A stretch of 64,000 nucleotides of DNA from Macrobrachium rosenbergii (taxonomy: Eukaryota; Arthropoda; Malacostraca; Decapoda; Palaemonidae), in assembly GCF_040412425.1 (NCBI RefSeq), contig NC_089743.1:90241971-90305970 (forward strand), read 5' to 3'. A program made the translations under genes and the position numbers. Below the pieces are notes generated by a model, which saw nothing but the letters and a program-made list of their open reading frames with translations, ran no database searches and was not told the origin of the DNA. Below are positions 61,398 to 64,000 of this stretch, piece after piece. Each line of letters opens with the position of its first letter. Within the stretch, counting starts at the first letter, position 1.

Positions 61398-61858
61398 AAG
61401 CAATAATGAGTTGAGAGAAATTACTTGTAGCCTATCTAAATGGCGTCTCTGGTACATTTTTAGTTTGATTTATTCGAGTTGGGTATTTGGAAATTTAGAT
61501 AAAAATTGATTCCTATTGTCAAATGAAAGCAGTTATTGACAGATAAATTAATGGCCAACTAATTCAGCTGTTAAATATCAGAATAAATGTATCAAACTTC
61601 TAATTTCACTTCCCAGCCAACACCGAAGCAATAATGAGTTGAGAAGAATTGATTGTAGCCTATCTAAATGGCGTCACTGGTACATTTTTAGAGTGATTTA
61701 TTCGAGTTGGGTATTTGGAAATTTAGATAAAAATTGATTCCTGTTGTCAAATGATAACAGTTATTGACAGATAAATTAACGGCCAATGAATTCAGCTATT
61801 AAAATTGCGATAACAGAATAAATGTATTAAAGTCCTAATTTCATTTTCCAGCCCTCAC
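61398..61858. repeat. Tandem duplication, unit about 228-233 bp
   Basis: AAGCAATAATGAGTTGAGA starts at 61398 and again at 61626. Both units continue through TGTAGCCTATCTAAATGGCG, GAGTTGGGTATTTGG and TTATTGACAGATAAATTAA to CCAGCC(A/C)(A/T)CACC. Divergence is low (scattered changes plus an insertion of a few bases in unit 2). Confidence 0.92.
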
Positions 61859-62096
61859 CGAAGGCTTACCCAGTCTATTCTCTCGATTTCACAAACGTTA
61901 TCTTTCACCACGTCAACAAAACAGATTCCCAGAGCGTAATTTTTAAATTCTTTCGGGTTGCCTCTGTTCACCTACACCTCATCATTCAGCGGGGATCTAT
62001 TTACCTAACCTGATACACTGTTCTTTATCTCAGGAACATGGATTCCCGTTCTCGGTCGCTCACCCAAAAGTCCTTCGCCTCGCGAAACAGGTTGGG

Positions 62097-62253
62097 AGAA
62101 GAAGAAGAAGAAGAAGAAGAAGAAGAGAGGACGAACGTAATTGATGGAGGAAGAAGGTGCACAAAGAGAATGATAGAAGAAGACTGCTTCAGAACGATTG
62201 GGAAATGATAAACAAGGTGCGTGGAATAACTGATAGTCTTGGGGTTATCTAAG

Positions 62254-62320
<67 letters not shown>
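62097..62320. repeat. (GAA)n and (GA)n microsatellites
   Basis: (GAA)n at 62098-62125 and (GA)n at 62255-62320. The antisense Ser/Leu-rich frame is an artefact. Confidence 0.95.
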
Positions 62321-62323
<3 letters not shown>

Positions 62324-63519
62324 GGTGTAAGGTAGTTGAATATATAGACTGAGATTTAGCTGTAGCGTGAGCGCGAACGCAATCTTCCATTATGAATATG
62401 CAATATCGTTTCAAATCTAAAAAGAAAATTAATCTTGAAACTCTCATCAGTTGAAAATAAACAAAACAAGAGAGCCTGTAACCGACATCTAGGTTATACA
62501 AAATTTTTCAGTCGTCCATCGCACAAAAAAGAAAATCAGAAAGTACTGTAGTTTCATATTGAGTTTTATATCAGTTTTCGTGCTTATTTAGTAAGGGAAT
62601 GAAAAGTGAAACTTTAATGATTCATTAGAAAATTAATTACGTAGAAATTTAATGGGCATATGAAGAGAAAAATAATTATTTGAAAACATTATACGTACGT
62701 CCTTTATAAAATAAGATTAGCAATGTTGTACCTGCCCTCGTATATCTTGGGAGGAACCGAGAGAGCTCTCCCCCACCCATAGGGACATTCAAAGTCGCAT
62801 CCTTTGAAATATCGATGTATTCTCTTAATATTCAAACTCCAAACTTCTCCCCCGGGATTATATATCACATGTCATACACCGACGAATCCCACGCGGCGCG
62901 GGAAATGAGGAGATACGTGACCCGGAAATTAATCTCATAGTATTATAAAGTATTCAGATTCCGACAAATTTATTCAGAGGGTAGAGAAATAGTTACTTCC
63001 CATAAATATGGTATATGCCAGCGTTATGATTAAATAACAGTATCAAAACTGCAATCAGAACACTAAACGGATGCACGTCAGTGATAAGTTGCAATGGCGT
63101 CCTTCTAGAACTGGCTTCTACCCAAGCGAATCAATGAGAGTCTTGCAAATCTACCTCCTCTGAATACACAGTAGCATTTTCTGCCACTTCACGGTGCTAT
63201 CGTTTATGTCGAAATTTCAATCTACCGTGAAGAACTTCCGTGTACAGCGTGTGTCCTGTCGTGTTTCTAAATACTTTGAATGTTCGAGGCTGAGTAACGC
63301 AAAGAGGGCGGTGTTTTTCGCTTTGGTATGTATGAGAAATGTTATTCGTTGAACCTGTATTGCATTTTTTGAAAATAACTCTTACGTTCTTTCTGCTTTC
63401 TGGTTTTCAAATGCTAAAGACTTTGCTTCATATCAATGCTACGTTGTATTGCCAAGGATGTTATTTTATCAACTGTCCGAAGAAACTTGATATTTCACGA
63501 TGTTTTGATAATAAGAAAA
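62321..63519. other. Intergenic, no gene seen
   Basis: No recognised coding exon, RNA or repeat. Confidence 0.4.
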
Positions 63520-63524
63520 GTTAT

Positions 63525-63805
63525 TAAAAATTTAAACACGCTTTTATTAAAATGCAGTAAAAAGTAAAAATTATTTTTGAGACACACCAGGATTTTCTTA
63601 CAATCAATCATGTCTACAAAAATAAAAGCATGGGCGCCAAACATGCTACAAGAAACGATTTTTTTATCATTTCCTCCCATGTTGGACGCCCACACTTTTA
63701 TTTTTGTAGACATGATTGATTGTAAGAAAATCCTGGTGTGTCTCAAAAAATGATTTTTTTACCTTTTAGTGCATTTTGATAAAAGTGGTTTAAAATTTTT
63801 CCCTA
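63525..63805. mobile_element. Foldback MITE with nearly identical inner arms
   Basis: The inner arms (63577-63640 and about 63677-63748) are almost perfect complements: GAGACACACCAGGATTTTCT to CAAAAATAAAAGCATGGGCG against CGCCCACACTTTTATTTTTG to GTGTGTCTC. The outer arms continue with more mismatches (TTTTATTAAAATGCAGTAAA against TTTAGTGCATTTTGATAAAA). The loop is only about 35 bp, so the RNA would form a long hairpin. Confidence 0.85.
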
Positions 63806-63909
63806 TTTTTATTTATTTTACACTGTACTTTTTCGTCTTAAAAAATTGCAAATGATTTATTATTGTAGTTAACGAAGTTGAACGTGATTTTGTTTAATAT
63901 CCTGTCGAT

Positions 63910-64000
63910 CCAAAGAAGGTTTGAAAATCCGTAGAGTTATTAATTCATTCTACCAAGTCAAAGAAGGTATGAAAAATCCGAAGAGTTATTCATTTCATAC
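63910..64000. repeat. Tandem repeat reaching the window edge
   Basis: CAAAGAAGGTTTGAAAATCC from 63910 recurs as CAAAGAAGGTATGAAAAATC from 63959, both followed by CGNAGAGTTATT. At least two units of about 49 bp; the array may continue beyond the window. Confidence 0.65.

Noticed and set aside
62025..62501. 158-codon frame on -
   Set aside because: Built around (GA)n and (GAA)n; no recognisable protein.

Overview
The window looks like a decapod crustacean nuclear genome. This is inferred from three things: very dense (TA)n, (CT)n/(GA)n, (TG)n and (ATT)n microsatellites, arthropod-type TTAGG-like blocks, and short retroposons that resemble repeats I recall from shrimp and crab genomes. No prokaryotic operon, rRNA gene, CRISPR array or intact tRNA gene was seen. 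Two runs of exactly 500 N (9721-10220 and 36433-36932) are assembly gaps.

Most recognisable sequence is mobile-element DNA. Left part: a decayed PIF/Harbinger element with a MADF-protein remnant on + at about 5250-5510 and a transposase tail on - at about 6555-6865, the latter hit by a tRNA-derived SINE. Next is a MULE pseudogene (about 7011-8640) whose ends are made of short tandem repeats. Then come a foldback element (about 10807-11225), a BEL/Pao-like gag remnant (about 12130-13320) and a GC-rich, frame-broken retroelement that is probably DIRS-like (13322-17310).

Middle: a complete Ty3/gypsy LTR retroelement lies on the - strand (19997-29218). It has 1.15-kb LTRs, gag with two zinc knuckles, protease, RT, RNase H and integrase, plus a small third gene that looks like a signal peptide-ectodomain-membrane anchor protein. 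It sits in a (TA)n tract and carries several frameshifts. At 35160-36432 are four exons of what appears to be a genuine host gene, in one phase-compatible reading apart from a one-base break in a poly-A run. It runs into the second N gap, and I do not recognise the product.

Right part: a TIR transposon (37650-38495) splits a TTAGG-like block. At 40.7-41.9 kb, two copies of one terminal-inverted-repeat MITE in opposite orientation each carry an 8-bp target duplication, and the first interrupts an 81-codon reading frame. The MITE shares a core with the foldback element at 11 kb. The remainder holds SINE-like retroposons, hairpin repeats (about 53.7, 55.7, 60.8 and 63.6 kb), a roughly 77-bp minisatellite (57.07-58.2 kb), a 228-bp tandem duplication (61.4-61.85 kb) and long microsatellites. 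Apart from the 35-36 kb exons I can support no host protein-coding gene. All family names come from reading motifs, not from searches.
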